Source of the DNA: Prorocentrum cordatum
Taxonomy: Eukaryota; Sar; Dinophyceae; Prorocentrales; Prorocentraceae
Assembly (NCBI GenBank): GCA_963575745.1
Contig: CAUYUJ010012091.1
Coordinates: 186,001 to 250,000 of the forward strand
Length of the DNA: 64,000 bases
Direction: 5' to 3'
The notes under the pieces were generated by a model. The model had not been told where the DNA came from. It saw only the letters and a program-made list of their open reading frames with translations, and made no database searches. The first letter of the stretch is position 1. The number at the start of each line of letters is the position of its first letter. This document shows, piece by piece, positions 1-10,590 of this stretch. A program made the translations under genes and the position numbers.

Positions 1-1668
1 CGGCGTCGCACTCGTCGCCGCCAGGGTCGCGTCTGCATTCGCCAGTCTCTTGTGGAGCTCAGTCGCAGTATTGTCCCCGCAGGACTTCGGCAGTCGCAGA
101 CTTGCCCCGCCTGCCAGGATGAAGATCGGAAGGAATTGCCGGGGCCTCAGACGACGCCTGTCGTGGAGGTTCAGCATGAGATTTGGAAAGGCACACCTCA
201 GAGTGGATGATATCAATCATGGGTGAGTTTGCAACGACCAGCTGGCACTTCCGACGCGCGGCCTCAGCATTGGATTCAGAAGCGGGGGACCGACGAGGAG
301 AAGTATTGCCTCAGCATGCCCGAAGTGTTCTACAGCGGCGCCGGTTTTTCTAATAGCTCCGACTGGCACTGCAATGGGCGCAACAAGTCTCGTCTCAAAC
401 AATAAGGAACGAGTTGAGACACAATCTGGTTGTTCAACAATTTTGCTCAGGGTCATCAAAACTCCCATTGGCAGTTCGACTTCTACGGCTACATGCAGGA
501 TTTCGAGTCGATCATCAACGCGGATGGGAAACTACGTTGACAGGGCATCAATACCGCCTGGATGAGATCAACGACAAGCTGAACATCTTAGTATAGTTAT
601 TTTCACCACGTTGTTCTCCATGGTCAAAAACGAACGCGCCCTCCCAGGCAGAGGCGAAGGCGCGAGCTCGACAAGAATAACGACCTGGACTTCAATGGAT
701 TACCCATCGACGCCGACAGGTTCTCGACGCCAAGGACAAGACATCCTGCATCTTGGAGACACCTCATGATTCGCGCCTTCTTACTGAGACCCCCAAATGC
801 TTGCATTCACAAAGACAAGAGAACGACCTCAGCAGTTCTGGGCCGCTGTCAAAACGGAGCTAGCGATATGGACAGCAGAGGTTGATTCCACAAGGAGACG
901 TTTATCTTGGACTACGTGGGAATTTAGTTCAGCCCATCTACGCTGCTTCGCTGCATTGGAGACAGCGCGCGCATATCGCGGCGAACTTTCAGGCAATATT
1001 CCAGGCAGAACTTCAACGGCAGCAGTATGCCCATGGAATCTCTGCATACCTACCGGCTCGGACGCGTGGCAGTTCCCTCATGGGTCGAAGGGCGCTTTTC
1101 GTTGGCGGCGTTTTTTTGGGACTTGTGATCCAGGGGCAGACATTCGAGTCGCTCCAGTGCATGCTCGAGCTGAAGGCTGCAGACTCAAGTATAATATGGG
1201 ACCCGGAAGGATTGTTGTTGGTGTCCCAGCAGGAGCAGGGGCAAAGTCTGGAGGTTCTTCTGCATCGGCAGCACCTTCGCAAGCCCGAGCTCCAGCTGCT
1301 GTACCTCTACCGCCTGTAGGTCCTCAGCCTCAAGGGAATGGTCATGTGCCAGCTCAATTTGCTGTGCCACCGGTGCAAGTTCCAGTCCCAGCAACAGCGC
1401 CTGCCCCCACGGGTTCTTCCAGTTCCACCTCTCGAGGAGCCGAAGACATCGACCAACAGTGAATCGGCGGCAGCAGCAGCTCCATCACCTTCATGGCCCA
1501 ATCGAGTACCGCCTGCAGCACGCGCCGCGCCACTCGACGGAGCCGAAGCAGTCGAAGGAATGCGTGGGATTGCGGACCTGCTGGATTGCATCGAGCCCTC
1601 TTTGAACATCCGGAATTCTACGACGATCGCTCGATTATCCGAAGATCACCACCAAGGAGGCTCAGGAG
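1..1668 (+). other. Probable 5' part of the copia-like element, no domain recognised
   Basis: Several overlapping short plus-strand frames (for example 797-1462 and 1338-1868) contain a Gln/Pro/Ala/Ser-rich stretch around 1250-1430 that could be a low-complexity gag or protease-linker remnant. No CCHC zinc knuckle or DSG/DTG protease motif was found. The region is assigned to the element only because it lies directly upstream of the integrase remnant in the same orientation. Confidence 0.3.
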
Positions 1669-2366
1669 TTGCTGATGGGATTGCACTACAACATATGGCA
1701 CTACCTACCATCGAGCGAGATGGCCATTTCCCTGGGACGAGACAAATACCCAAAACATCTTATCGACCTCATCCTTCCAACCATCGCGACATGCAAGGTC
1801 TGCGCAGGATGGCGACGGACACTTGCCGAGCCGAAACCGGCAGGGACAATATTGGCGATGATTTTTAACCATCGATTTCAAACAGATATTCACCCTCTGG
1901 GGTCGACTGTACGTGATTCTCGTTGACGCAGCAATTCATTGGGCTCGCCGCGATTGCCTTGCAGCTAAGGACTCTTGGGGCGTGGCGCCAGGTCTTCTTG
2001 CGACGCTGGGCGCGAGATTCTGGACCTCCTCAAGTTCTAGTATCAGATCAGGGCGCCGCAGTAGGGCACGCGCGTGATGGCCTTGCAGAAAGACGCCTTG
2101 GTTCGGCCATGCTATGGCTTTCGAGATGCACTCGCGAGTCAGGAAGCAGTGCGTCCGCAAGAATCAATATGATTGTGTCAGCGAGGCCTGCTTGTTCCAA
2201 CCCAGTCTTATTGTATGGAAGCTCTACTACAAACAGGGCGCTCCTTAGTTATGAACCACGTGATTTCTATCTTCGCGACAACGAGTCTGTCTCGGCGACG
2301 AGCGACGCCAATCTTAACCAGCCAGACCCCATCGAGTCTCAGATTCGTCTCTTGCGGCATGCGTAA
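1669..2366 (+). pseudogene. Copia integrase remnant
   Basis: The first frame (1669-1926) has a His-rich start, then 'IATCKVCAGW' and 'MIFNHRFQTDI', matching the C-x2-C/W end of an integrase HHCC zinc-binding segment and the 'FN..VQ.D' start of the catalytic core with its first Asp. After a stop at about 1926, the frame 1923-2366 contains 'RRWARDSGPPQVLVSDQGAA', corresponding to 'W...GPP..L.SDQG' around the second catalytic Asp. The two halves need a frame change, so no functional integrase is encoded. The spacing and order fit a retroviral-type integrase of a copia element. Confidence 0.6.
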
Positions 2367-4140
2367 GAAGCTATCATTCAGGCGGCGATCGGGCACCGCG
2401 TTTCAGAGGCGGCAAGCGCCAAGCCCCAACAATGCGCACCGGAGACGCTCGCGCAGATGGAGGGGCCCGAGGTGAAAGTAGATCTTTGGGGAGAACCTCC
2501 ATCCAAGGATCAGCGTGGATGGCGCGGCCCGGCCGAGATGGCCCGGTGCGTGAGCCAGGGTGACAAGGCGTCTAATCTTTTCGGAGAGGACATCCTATGC
2601 TTGCTCCGCTTCAACACATACGACATCATATCGGCTTTGTCTGGCCGGTGTAGGTCGACATCAAGACGGCCCATGCCAGCGTGGAAGTGATCTCCGCTTT
2701 GATGGACCAAGTCGAGGATCGCGTTCTTGGACAAGTCTATGCACATAAACGGTAATGGAACCAGCAGACACAACAATACGTCAACACACCTGAAGACCCA
2801 CAAGAGCGACTTTCTCGTATCTTGCAGGAGGTTAAGCGAGCGGCGAAGGGGGTGCTGAATTTGGACATCTACGGGGTGCAGTTTGGACATGGAGGTAGAC
2901 ATACGGATCTACTGCCGAACGTGGACTATGGGCGGCTCGTGCAGTGGGCGCAGCAATTGTGGGATCGCATCTCCAACGTCGACATGTGCCCTGGGTCCAG
3001 GACTTCGCTGGCTCTTCGCGGCAGTCACACTGACAGATGTTTCTCGGTAGTTTATCACATTACGGCACTGGGTAACTCCAAAGGCGATGAAGTTCATCCA
3101 GACATCAGTCCTATGCGGAGCCCATCGGCGACGCCCTGGGCTCCAGCGCCGTTCGACGACGGCGAGACACCGATCTACATGTCCACGTCCACCGAGGCAG
3201 CCGCCACCAGCTCCACCGGAAGCACCTCCAGCAGCAGACTTTCCACCTGCGCGACCTGGGGCACCTCCAGTGGCAGCTGAATCTGATCAAGTATTTCTAG
3301 ACGAGGACAATGCGCCGATGTCATCTGCTCTCACCTACAGCCCAAACAGGAGCATTGAGCAATCGGCGCCTTCACCACCTCCGGCACCGCCTGCTCCGCC
3401 GCAAGCTCCGGCAGCGGCGAAGACGCGAGTTCCAGTTGGACCCGATCAAGACAGGTCCTGATCGAGAATTGCTTTATCGAAGTCGCCAATGGCGATTCAA
3501 TGGCGCCATCAACCTGGCTCGCGCTCCAGATGGTCCTCCTCGGCCTGGAGCTGCCATGGCAGAGACTCCAGAGACGCCAGGTCGCAATCAAGAGCCTCCT
3601 GAGCCACCTGGCTTTGAGAGATCACAATCACGGATCATACGTCGTGAGTTTTTTTTTTTTTCTTTTCTCCCCCCGGAGGAGAAGGCGCCAGAGCGAGCGA
3701 AAGTTTCAGCATCGCGTATAGGAGGACATGGGCCTATTCTCCTGATTGCACCAGGGGCGCCCAGCGCCCCAAGCCCCTCATCTGGATTGGACAGATCGAG
3801 ATCAAGAATACACGACGCACCAACGGCATTTCTTTGGCCTGCACCTCCTCAAGTAGTCGAGAAGACATCGCTTGAGGGCGTAGCTAACAACCGCCCAAGG
3901 ACACGGCAAGAAATGAGGATGGTGGAGATCAACGAAATACTGCAGGACAACATGTTCAATCCTGAGGCGCCTGCAGCAGAGGTTGGGCAACCAAGTGGGC
4001 AACATGGACCATCACTACTTCTTATTCAGTCATTTCCAACGCCAGTGGCCAAGCAACGAAGCCAAGCGCAAGACAAGCGCCCGCGAGTGGGACCATCGCC
4101 GGCATCACCGGCAGTTCCTGTGCATCCCACGCCAGTTGGG
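2367..4140 (+). pseudogene. Linker region between integrase and RT (Pro-rich), decayed
   Basis: Frames 2822-3280, 3087-3461 and 3310-4149 are rich in Pro, Ala, Ser and Arg ('PPPAPPEAPPAADFPPARPG'), as is usual for the poorly conserved linker between integrase and RT in dinoflagellate copia elements. No enzyme motif was recognised. A T-run at 3649-3662 and pyrimidine tract at 3663-3677 interrupts one frame. Confidence 0.35.
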
Positions 4141-4364
4141 AACCCCTAAACCGGGTGGTGGGATACCAGGTGGCGACCTGGAATCCCCAAAAAGGTCACC
4201 GCTGGTTTTGGGGGCGCGGGGTCACCGCCAGGTTTTGTGACTCCTGGGCCCACCAGTGTCCGGGGCATCCTCAGAAAACCGCACGAGTCCCCAAACCGGG
4301 TGGTGACGCCAAATCGACCGAGACTCACCGCCAGGTGTTGTCGCCACCACGTTTGGGGACTACC
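4141..4364. repeat. Imperfect inverted-repeat insertion inside the copia remnant
   Basis: The left end (CCCCTAAACCGGGTGGTG at 4143) and the right end (CACCACGTTTGGGGAC, ending about 4361) are imperfect reverse complements, and the motif CCCCAAACCGGGTGGTGACG recurs internally near 4292. This looks like a short foldback element that landed in the retroelement. No clear target-site duplication was found. Confidence 0.4.
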
Positions 4365-5540
4365 AAGCCAGCTGCAGCGGCTGAAGCACCAGGAGCAGGA
4401 CAGACTACGGGCAATTCACCAGCAGATCCAGTGGCCGACGCAGGAGAATCTGTTCCAGATCAAGAGTCTGATGCTAATGTTGAATGCCCCGAAGGAGCTG
4501 TAGACGCCACTCTAGGATACCCGCCGGGAACAGCAGATGACACCGTGGAATGTCCAGATGTCTCAATGGGAGACTCACTACCAGACTACGAGGATTTTTC
4601 TCAGTGGTTCCTCCATCGTGGTATCAGCGCTACACCAGGGCTCCTGAGATTGACAGCATCACAGAGACACCTCCCTGCGATGATTTTGATGCCACGGCGC
4701 CCACAGCGGAGGGCGCTGGCACCGCACAGAGCTGGCTCACCTCATCATCGTCGGGATTAACGGCCCGGGCAGCATCGGAGTCTTCTCTTGTTTTTCCAGG
4801 GCCGCGGCAGAAGGGCGCATGCTTCTGGCGTGCTATTCTTGGAGACGAATGTTTCTCAGTCGCGCAAGGGGACTTCTTGGCGGATATGGGCGTGATTAAG
4901 TATTGGGAGTTCGTCGATAAAGGAGACCGCGAAGAGACCAAGTCCTTTATCTCACGCGAAGTCGCCACTCTCGACCTGGCGATAAAAGCGATGGCGCGAT
5001 CGACGCGGCATGGGTTCGCACGCGGCGGACCAGAATCGCGACTGTGCGGACGGGGCTTCATGGGCAGCCAGCGGCAAGGTGTTCTTCGGCTTTCCCACGG
5101 CATCGGCACTATCACATCTTTTGGCGCTGACTCTTGGAGCTCACTTCTCTGGGGACTGCGAAGGCTTCGATGCATCCGCAGCGCTTCTTCCGATTCCGAG
5201 AAAACAAAGAACGAGCCAGAACACTCGGACACGACTGCAAATTGGATCAGGACAGCATGGCTGCAACCACCGAATTCTTGGCAGCACTTACGCTTGCTGA
5301 GCTCTGCTACAGTTGAGGACATAGGGAAATGTGTGCTTGTTCTCCGCCTGACAAAGGCCATGTATGGACTCGTTGATGGACAGCCTAAATTCTACATGGC
5401 TGTCTTGCGTTTCTCGTCGAGTGAACTCAAGTTGCACAGGTCTCTACACCACGACAACTTCCTCTACATGTTCGACGCGCAGAAAAATACGGCACCGGTG
5501 TGTACCATTGTTCGATGATTTGCTCGCAGTGGTGATGTAA
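4365..5540 (+). pseudogene. Copia-type reverse transcriptase remnant
   Basis: The long frame 4550-5518 ends with 'LRLTKAMYGLVDGQPKFYM', the decayed equivalent of the copia RT signature 'L.KALYGLKQAPR.WY', followed by 'HDNFLYMF' (usual D..LF) and, after a stop at 5516-5518, by 'FDDLLAVVM', which would be the catalytic V-D-D box with F for V. Upstream, 'YWEFVDKGDREETKSFI' resembles the segment preceding RT in dinoflagellate copia elements. Frame changes near 5000-5300 move RT-like sequence into the 5010-5300 frame ('GKVFFGFPTASALSHLLAL'). Confidence 0.6.
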
Positions 5541-5543
5541 GCT

Positions 5544-6675
5544 ATGATGCATTGGGTTCAACAACGGGTTGACAGCAAGTTTGGCACGATGAAGCATCGC
5601 GTTCTACCTTGTGCCTGGTGTGGAATTGTACATGGGAGGCTGCGACCGAGACGCTCTTGCTTACATCAGAAGCCATACCTTTTGACGTTGAAACCGATCA
5701 CGCTTATGGAAAAGGCAGCAGGCATGACAGAGTTGTGCGACATCAACCATCATGCTTTTCGTTTTCTACGTTGAGTGCGCTTTGGCTCACCAAGACCCTG
5801 TGCGATATCAGTCAGGAGATAGTACACTCTCAGACGGAAGCTGTGCAACCCCGAGGTATTCATGTGAAGCAGCTCGATGCAGCACCCCTGAATGCGACTG
5901 CTAACCCGGAGATGAATGGATTTCTTTTTCGTGTTCTTGGGCCTCTTCGGCGGCTTGCTCAAGTGACAGGCAGGGACATTGCATCTACGAGCCTTTATTC
6001 ACAAGAGAAGCGAGTTGCATTGCTCGTTCACGATCATCTACACCCAGGCACGGCATACAGGAACAGTACTTCGGCAACGACGCGAAGGTTTTCGGAGGCA
6101 TTGCATGCCCTCTTACTGTTAGCTCACGCAAGGCACGGCGAGCTGGCGAGCTTCATGGTCGGCATTACACTCAGAGACAAGTCCATCGGTTGCACGCGCA
6201 GCAATGGCTATTGCATCAAGAATTACAGAGTTGGGTTTCTTACCAGTATTTGAACGACAGCCGACGGCACGATATCTATTGGAAGTACATACGGAGTCTC
6301 AGCACTTGATACCAGTGGGCATGCACCAGCGCGATGAACCTGTTTGAGTTGATGTTTTTTCTTTCAAGCTTGCTTCCTAACAGTAAGCACCACCGAGTTG
6401 GGATTCTTGATCGCAGGGAGAACAGATTGATGCGGAGAATTAGGAACTTCATCCATTTGCCTACTACAGTTATGTTGGCAGACCAATTGGCAAGTTATAT
6501 GATGACACCGATGTTCATGAAGTTTCTTTCCACCGGAAAATGGACTCTCGACGTTAAGGCGGGATACGTACGTATACGCGGTGGAGTTCGAAGACCAGCG
6601 ACCCTCACGGGTAAATGTTCACGGGGCAATGGGAACCTTGGAGAACAAATGCATATGGATGCAAAGGCGTTTTAA
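5544..6675 (+). pseudogene. Copia RNase H and C-terminal remnant
   Basis: Frame 5609-6253 contains 'GFLFRVLGPLRRLAQVTGRD', the decayed form of 'YR.LVGSL.WLAQ.TRPDI', which starts the copia RT-RNase H connection. Frame 6334-6675 contains 'RRIRNFIHLPTTVMLADQLA', equivalent to the C-terminal '...V.T..MLADPLTK.M' and followed by 'LSTGKW' (usual L..G.W). Stops separate the frames. The 3' limit of recognisable coding is about 6640. Confidence 0.6.
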
Positions 6676-6892
6676 GTATGGAGTTTTTGTCTACATACGA
6701 CATCGCCGAATGAAATGATTTCATAACCTAAAGGCCGTGGACACCACGCTCTAGATATGAGGGGGTGAAAGCGGACTCTGAATGTCAGGAGTGAGTGAGT
6801 GAGGGTCTGGATTCACGCATACATGGTTGAAAGGAAAGATAGAGTTGATTAATATTGAACTGTGGTTGTATGGCTTAGGTACGGAAAAGTCG
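6676..6892. other. No gene recognised
   Basis: AT-richer spacer after the copia remnant. I see no domain, LTR or RNA gene in it. Confidence 0.4.
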
Positions 6893-6972
6893 AGGAGGGA
6901 GGGAGGGAGGGAGGGAGGGATACAGGGAGGGAAGGAGGGAGGGACGGACGGAGGGAGGGAGGGAGGACGAGC
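6893..6972. repeat. (GGGA)n microsatellite
   Basis: About 80 bp of GGGA units with scattered substitutions (GGGACGGACGGAG near 6940). Purine-only on the plus strand. Confidence 0.9.
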
Positions 6973-7110
6973 AGTAGGAGGAGGAGTGGTGCCCCGCCCT
7001 CCGGCTCGAGCATGTTGCGCAGACTGCGCGCGGCGCCGCGCAGCCGGGGCCCCTCGCCCGCGGCGCTGCCCGCGGCGCTTGCGCTCGCCGCCACCACGGC
7101 CGCCTGCAGG

Positions 7111-7272
7111 GCCCGCCTCCTTGGCTGATGGGCCTGTTTTCCTTCACCACCACCATAACTGGGGGGAAGAAGGTGGAGGATGAGGAGGAGGAAAAAAAGG
7201 AGGAGGACCCCCATCCCCCTCCTGCTTGTGGTGGTGGCGGTGGAACACAGGCCCACCGTTGGCCTCGCGGGC
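7111..7272. repeat. Foldback element with about 50-bp inverted arms
   Basis: The left arm (GCCCGCCTCCTTGGCTGATG... to about 7165) and the right arm (about 7210-7272, ending GGCCTCGCGGGC) are imperfect reverse complements, including the shared GGGCCTGT and the ACCACCACCA block. Between them is a GGA/GAA-rich loop. The element adjoins a GC-rich stretch (6990-7108). Confidence 0.55.
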
Positions 7273-7377
7273 CTGCTCGGCCGCCCGCTCACGGCGAGGG
7301 GTTCCCCGGCGATGCCGCAGGCCAAAGTGGGAGGGGTCGCCTCAGAGGAGGAAGCGGTATCGCTATTCCAAATCTCG

Positions 7378-7720
7378 GATTAATCGTCCCCCGGGTCTGG
7401 TTTTTAAAGGCGCCTTTTTGGTAAATGGGGGGGGTCCGGTTTATTAGGGCGTTTTTTTTGGATCGGAGCTTAGAAGCTCTGGTTTATCAAGGCGTTCCGT
7501 CGCAGGGGGGGGTCCGGAATATTTGGTCGCATTTGCAGGGGGATCTGGTTTTTAGGAGGAGGTCGATTCATAAAGGATTTGGAATACCTCTACCCTTCGC
7601 CCGCTTTCCCCTTTTTCGGCCTCCTGGGCCTCCCTTGTCGCCACCGCTAGATTCGCTTCGAAACCTTGGTCAGAACGCACCTCGACAGAGGTCCGGGGAG
7701 GATCGGTATCGGTAACGTTT
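7378..7720. repeat. Degenerate tandem TCTGGTTTTTA / GGGTCCGG motif region
   Basis: The motif GGTCTGGTTTTTA or GGTCCGGTTTATTA, followed by GGCG and T-runs, recurs at about 7395, 7430, 7480 and 7545. No gene was recognised here or on to about 8160. Confidence 0.4.
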
Positions 7721-8164
7721 GCTTTCCCCGCTGCTATGGGGGAAGCAGGCCCTGAGGGAAGCGGGCCCTGAGGTGTTTTGCCGTCGGGCCCCAGGATTTT
7801 TAGAGAACGGCTCGGGATTCAGAGCTCGACCCGGGGGAAGGGCCTGGGGTCCAGGACCCGTTTCCCTCAGGACCCGCTCCCCCCATGCTGAGGTGGTTCA
7901 GCAGGGAAAGAGACACACACAGACACAATGAATCGTCGATTCCCGAGAAGATGTGGGGAGTTATTGGAATTGGGGGGGGAAGGCGGAAGCGCAGAAAATA
8001 TGGGAAGACATCCGGGAATCCTGGGATTTGTGTGTACTTCCTTGGTCGCCAGCTCGCCCCCGGCCCTCGACTCTGGCCTGGCCCATGTCGGGGGCCGGTG
8101 CCAGCGGAGGTCGGCCAGAGCGCCGGATCTCCGGCGGGATCCTGCAGGGCCAGGGTTGCAGCGA

Positions 8165-8508
8165 TCAGGCGATCGCGAACAAGGATCAGGGCTGGACCTA
8201 AACGCTGTTCTGTTGGGCTTCGGCTGTGTTTTGTCTGTCCTTTTGGCAGGAAGGTGCAGGAGAACAGGTAGAGCAAAACGGACAACAGAACGAAGACAGA
8301 ACGAAAAACAGCGTTCAGGTCCAGCCCTGACATGGATCAAGGGGGCGCGGATTAGCGACGGGTCCCGTTTCCACGGGAAATCGCGGATCTCCGCCGCCGA
8401 GCGAGGCGGTACCGGCTGCATTTTGGGGAGGGCGCCTCCCCCGATCCATGGATTTGGCGGCCGCGCGCCAAATCCGTGGATCGCTCATTCATGTTTGCGC
8501 GCCCCCGA
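8165..8508. mobile_element. Short inverted-repeat element, family 'GCAAACATGGAT', copy A (split)
   Basis: The left end reads TCAGGCGATCGCGAAC and the right end CATGTTTGCGCGCCCCCGA; the intact copies at 37142-37334 and 52663-52856 show the terminal repeat as TCGGGCGATCGCAAACATGG. The internal segment (GGATTAGCGACGGGTCCCG, then a CCGCCGCCGAGCGAGGCGG palindrome and GATCCATGGATTTGGCG) is nearly identical in the three copies. Copy A is interrupted at 8187-8329 by another transposon. Confidence 0.75.
8187..8329. mobile_element. 143-bp hAT-like miniature transposon nested in copy A
   Basis: The ends CAGGGCTGGACCTAAACGCT and AGCGTTCAGGTCCAGCCCTG are inverted repeats differing by one base. They are flanked by an 8-bp direct repeat, ACAAGGAT (8179-8186) and ACATGGAT (8330-8337). 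Removing the element and one repeat restores the CAAACATGGATCAAGG sequence of the host family. The CAGGG terminus and 8-bp duplication are typical of the hAT superfamily; that assignment is inference. Confidence 0.8.
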
Positions 8509-8810
8509 ATCGAGGGCCCATCGCTGGCTATCGGCGATGTACAATCAGCACTTAATAGCAGGAGCGCACGCCTGTCCTCAGGGTATCCTCGCGTCCTTGC
8601 CTCTGCGAACCCGTCCTTCGCCGTCTTCATTGGTCAGCCCCTCAGGGCGTAGGCAGCCCGCCGCCCGAAAGTTGCCAACTTCGGCGTCCAAGGCCCCTGC
8701 GTCCTGACTGCCCGTCCTTCTCATAGAGTTTGACTGCATCACCGAGTCCAAGTCAGTGTTCCCCCCCTCCCCCCTGAGCCAGGAGCCTGTTTGTTTGAAG
8801 GTCTGGGCGC
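8509..8810. other. No gene recognised
   Basis: GC-rich unique-looking sequence between two repeat elements. No coding motif was recognised. Confidence 0.35.
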
Positions 8811-8999
8811 TAGGGGCCGTGATCGGCCCCCTCCCTCCCCCCCCGGATCACGTCACGCTATTTCTGCCCACAGGTGCAGAGGTGCCCCATGGATTCTTCG
8901 AGGATGTCCTAAGATCTCCAGCGCCCCCCCGCCGTGTTGCGATCAGAGGGGGGCGAACTCCCCCTCCCTCCCCCGATCTCGCCCGCAGTCGCGAATAAC
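8811..8999. repeat. Interspersed repeat, family 'CCGTGATCGG', copy A
   Basis: Shares an ordered set of blocks with 30142-30339: GGCCGTGATCGGCCC at the left, then GATCACGTCACGCTA, a GTGCCC block, ATGGATTCTTCGAGGATGTCC, GCCGTG and a terminal CGCGA(A/G)T block. Left and right ends are partly inverted (CCGTGATC / GATCACGC in the other copy). Confidence 0.65.
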
Positions 9000-9237
9000 A
9001 GAAAACAGGCCCCAGTCCTCCCTCATCGTCCCCCCTTGGCTCATCTTCGCATCGGGGCTCCAGGAGCAAGGTGATTGGGAGCTGCTCTGGAAGTTTCTGC
9101 CAGGCCTCGGGAGGCCTCCACGCAGGGACCTCCAGCAGCATGGGCCGGGGCGTACTCGCCAAATCCACTCTAGATCGCTGGAACGGGTCGGGACTCGAGT
9201 TGCTAAACATGCCCCGCTGCCTGCCATCCTCCTGCAG

Positions 9238-9333
9238 GAGAGGGAGGAAGAGGAGGAGGAGGAGGAGGAGAAGGAGGAGAAGGAGGAGGAGGAGGAAGAG
9301 GAGGAGGAGGAGGAGGAGAAGGAGGAGGACCTT
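9238..9333. repeat. (GGA)n microsatellite
   Basis: About 95 bp of GGA/GAA triplets just upstream of the ankyrin-gene exons. Several predicted poly-Glu or poly-Arg frames here are repeat artefacts. Confidence 0.9.
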
Positions 9334-9442
9334 CTCATCCTCTCTTCTCCCCCGTCCTACATGTGGTAGTTGTGGTGGAAAGTCTGCCCAGCAGTGGTGG
9401 CGAGGCTAAGAGGGCGTGTTCTGTACACTGATCCTGGTCCAG

Positions 9443-9635
9443 GATCGGCTGGCCAGGCCACGCGCAGCACGACAGTTGGAGGCCTCCTGCAAGCAGGACC
9501 ACTACCGCGCGGACGGCGTACGGATCACTCATGACCCGTATGCGCCGGGCATGGTCGAGAAGTACGGGCGCCCTGGCCAGACCGACAACGAGGGCTTCGA
9601 TCCCTACGCGGACACCGTCGGGCCTGGCATATACG
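9443..9635 (+). CDS. Ankyrin-repeat protein, exon A (5' end unresolved)
   Basis: The frame encodes 'ARQLEASCKQDHYRADGVRI' then 'HDPYAPGMVEKYGRPG' and ends 'TVGPGIYG'. This is the N-terminal segment that precedes the ankyrin repeats of exon B, and the joined frame is uninterrupted. Possible 3' splice sites are CAG at 9440-9442 and CAG at 9454-9456; I used the first. The true first exon and start codon were not identified. The exon ends at G9635, where a GT (9636-9637) opens a 190-nt intron that restores the reading frame exactly (TAC G|GT GGC ATC). Function beyond ankyrin-mediated protein binding cannot be stated. Confidence 0.65.
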
Positions 9636-9825
9636 GTGGTCGGTATCTTTTAACCGATCCCCATCCCATCCCCATCCACATCCCCGTCCCCATCCCCATC
9701 CACCAGTTGGGGACACACACCTCGAAACCCGAAGGGCACGGCCTATATCCCCATCTAGAGGGTCAATCGGCCATTGGGACCCAGGCCACGTTCATGGGGA
9801 TAGGGGTCGGTTAAACGATGCCCAG
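9636..9825 (+). mobile_element. Introner-like intron (185-bp inverted-repeat element plus GGTGG duplication)
   Basis: The intron core 9640-9824 starts TCGGTATCTTTTAACCGA and ends TCGGTTAAACGATGCCCA, imperfect inverted repeats of about 22 bp. GGTGG lies on each side (9635-9639 and 9825-9829). The 5' GT is inside the left GGTGG, and the 3' AG is made of the element's last A and the first G of the right GGTGG. Excising 9636-9825 removes exactly the element plus one GGTGG, restoring an unbroken exon. The interior has repeated CCCATCC units (about 9658-9702). Confidence 0.75.
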
Positions 9826-10219
9826 GTGGCATCGTGAAGCGCGACCCCGGCACCGGCGAGGTTGTGATTGGCCGCCAGTATCAGAACCACAATCCTCGGC
9901 CTGGGCCGGTGTATGCTGGGGGCGGCTACACCCCGATCAACAACGCGCTGCGGAAGGGCGAGGCGACCCTCCGGCCTCTGCTGGACAAGTACCCCGACCT
10001 CGTGGACGACGTCTCCACGGGGGGCGCGCGCCCGCTGCACATGTGCGGCATGGGCCGGGACAACCAGCACGCCGCCGCCTTCCTCATCGAGCGAGGCGCC
10101 GACATCGAGGCGCTGGACACCTACGGCATGACGCCACTGCACCGCATGGCGTCCAACAACCTGCCAGCCGGGGCCCGCGCCCTGCTGGAGGCCGGCGCGG
10201 ACCCAGACCACGCGGGCGG
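9826..10219 (+). CDS. Ankyrin-repeat protein, exon B
   Basis: Reads 'GIVKRDPGTGEVVIGRQYQN', then an ankyrin array: 'GYTPINNALRKGEATLRPLL', 'GGARPLHMCGMGRDNQHAAA' and 'LIERGADIEALDTYGMTPLH', ending 'ALLEAGADPDHAGG'. The 'TPLH' and 'GADxxA.D..G' landmarks identify about three ankyrin repeats, which fold into helical pairs used for protein-protein contact. The exon ends at G10219; the next base pair is GT (10220-10221), and joining to 11292 gives GCG GGC GGG TGC GGC TCC in frame. GC content is high and codon use fits an expressed gene, unlike the flanking repeats. Confidence 0.8.
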
Positions 10220-10264
10220 GTGCTCGAGTCGGATAGCGAAAAGTTGCATCAACATGTCTATACA

Positions 10265-10319
10265 CATATATATATATATATATATATATACACGTATATA
10301 TATATATATATATATATAC
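10265..10319. repeat. (TA)n microsatellite
   Basis: About 55 bp of alternating TA with a short ACGTA interruption at about 10291, inside the ankyrin intron. It is self-complementary and could extrude as a cruciform. Confidence 0.9.
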
Positions 10320-10467
10320 ATGTGGGTATACTGTCGAGCTTGGTTAATTAGTTGGTCGACCCTGCTAAGTCAACGGTATCGTTGTGTCCTGCGCTTCGCG
10401 GCCCATGCATTCTATATTATGTTGGCAATGTTGTCCTCGGAGAGGTCTTGGTTGACGGGGCGAGTAC

Positions 10468-10590
10468 GAGGGTAAATCCGTTCAGACGTTCCAAAATAAT
10501 CTCAGAGCGCTCCAGAACGCTCTGAGAAGGCCGCGTCGCCCGAGACATCCTCCAGAGCCGCCGGATCTCAGAGATTCTCGATTTACCCTC
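10468..10590. mobile_element. 123-bp element with GAGGGTAAATC terminal inverted repeats
   Basis: Begins GAGGGTAAATC and ends GATTTACCCTC. The interior (GCGCTCCAGAACGCTCTGAG, GCCCGAGACATCCTCCAGAG, CCGGATCTCAGAG) recurs in reverse orientation at 63773-63895, showing a dispersed family. It lies inside the ankyrin intron. Confidence 0.65.

Larger units (their letters stand above)
200..6675 (+). mobile_element. Decayed copia-like (Ty1/copia) retroelement
   Basis: Short, frame-shifting reading segments in the order integrase, Pro-rich linker, copia-type reverse transcriptase, RNase H and C-terminal 'LAD' motif can be followed on the plus strand. This order (integrase before RT) is diagnostic of Ty1/copia polyproteins. 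No segment is open for more than about 320 codons and each domain needs several frame changes, so the copy is dead. I could not find paired LTRs, a primer-binding site or a convincing gag domain, so the outer limits are approximate. The individual domains are listed separately. Confidence 0.7.

Noticed and set aside
3310-4149. 279-codon Arg/Pro-rich frame as an independent gene
   Set aside because: Low-complexity composition, located in the linker of the copia-like remnant; no domain.
7012-7128. Short frame MLRRLRAAPRSRG... resembling a targeting peptide
   Set aside because: Only 38 codons in a GC-rich stretch next to a foldback element, with no downstream exon or domain to support it.
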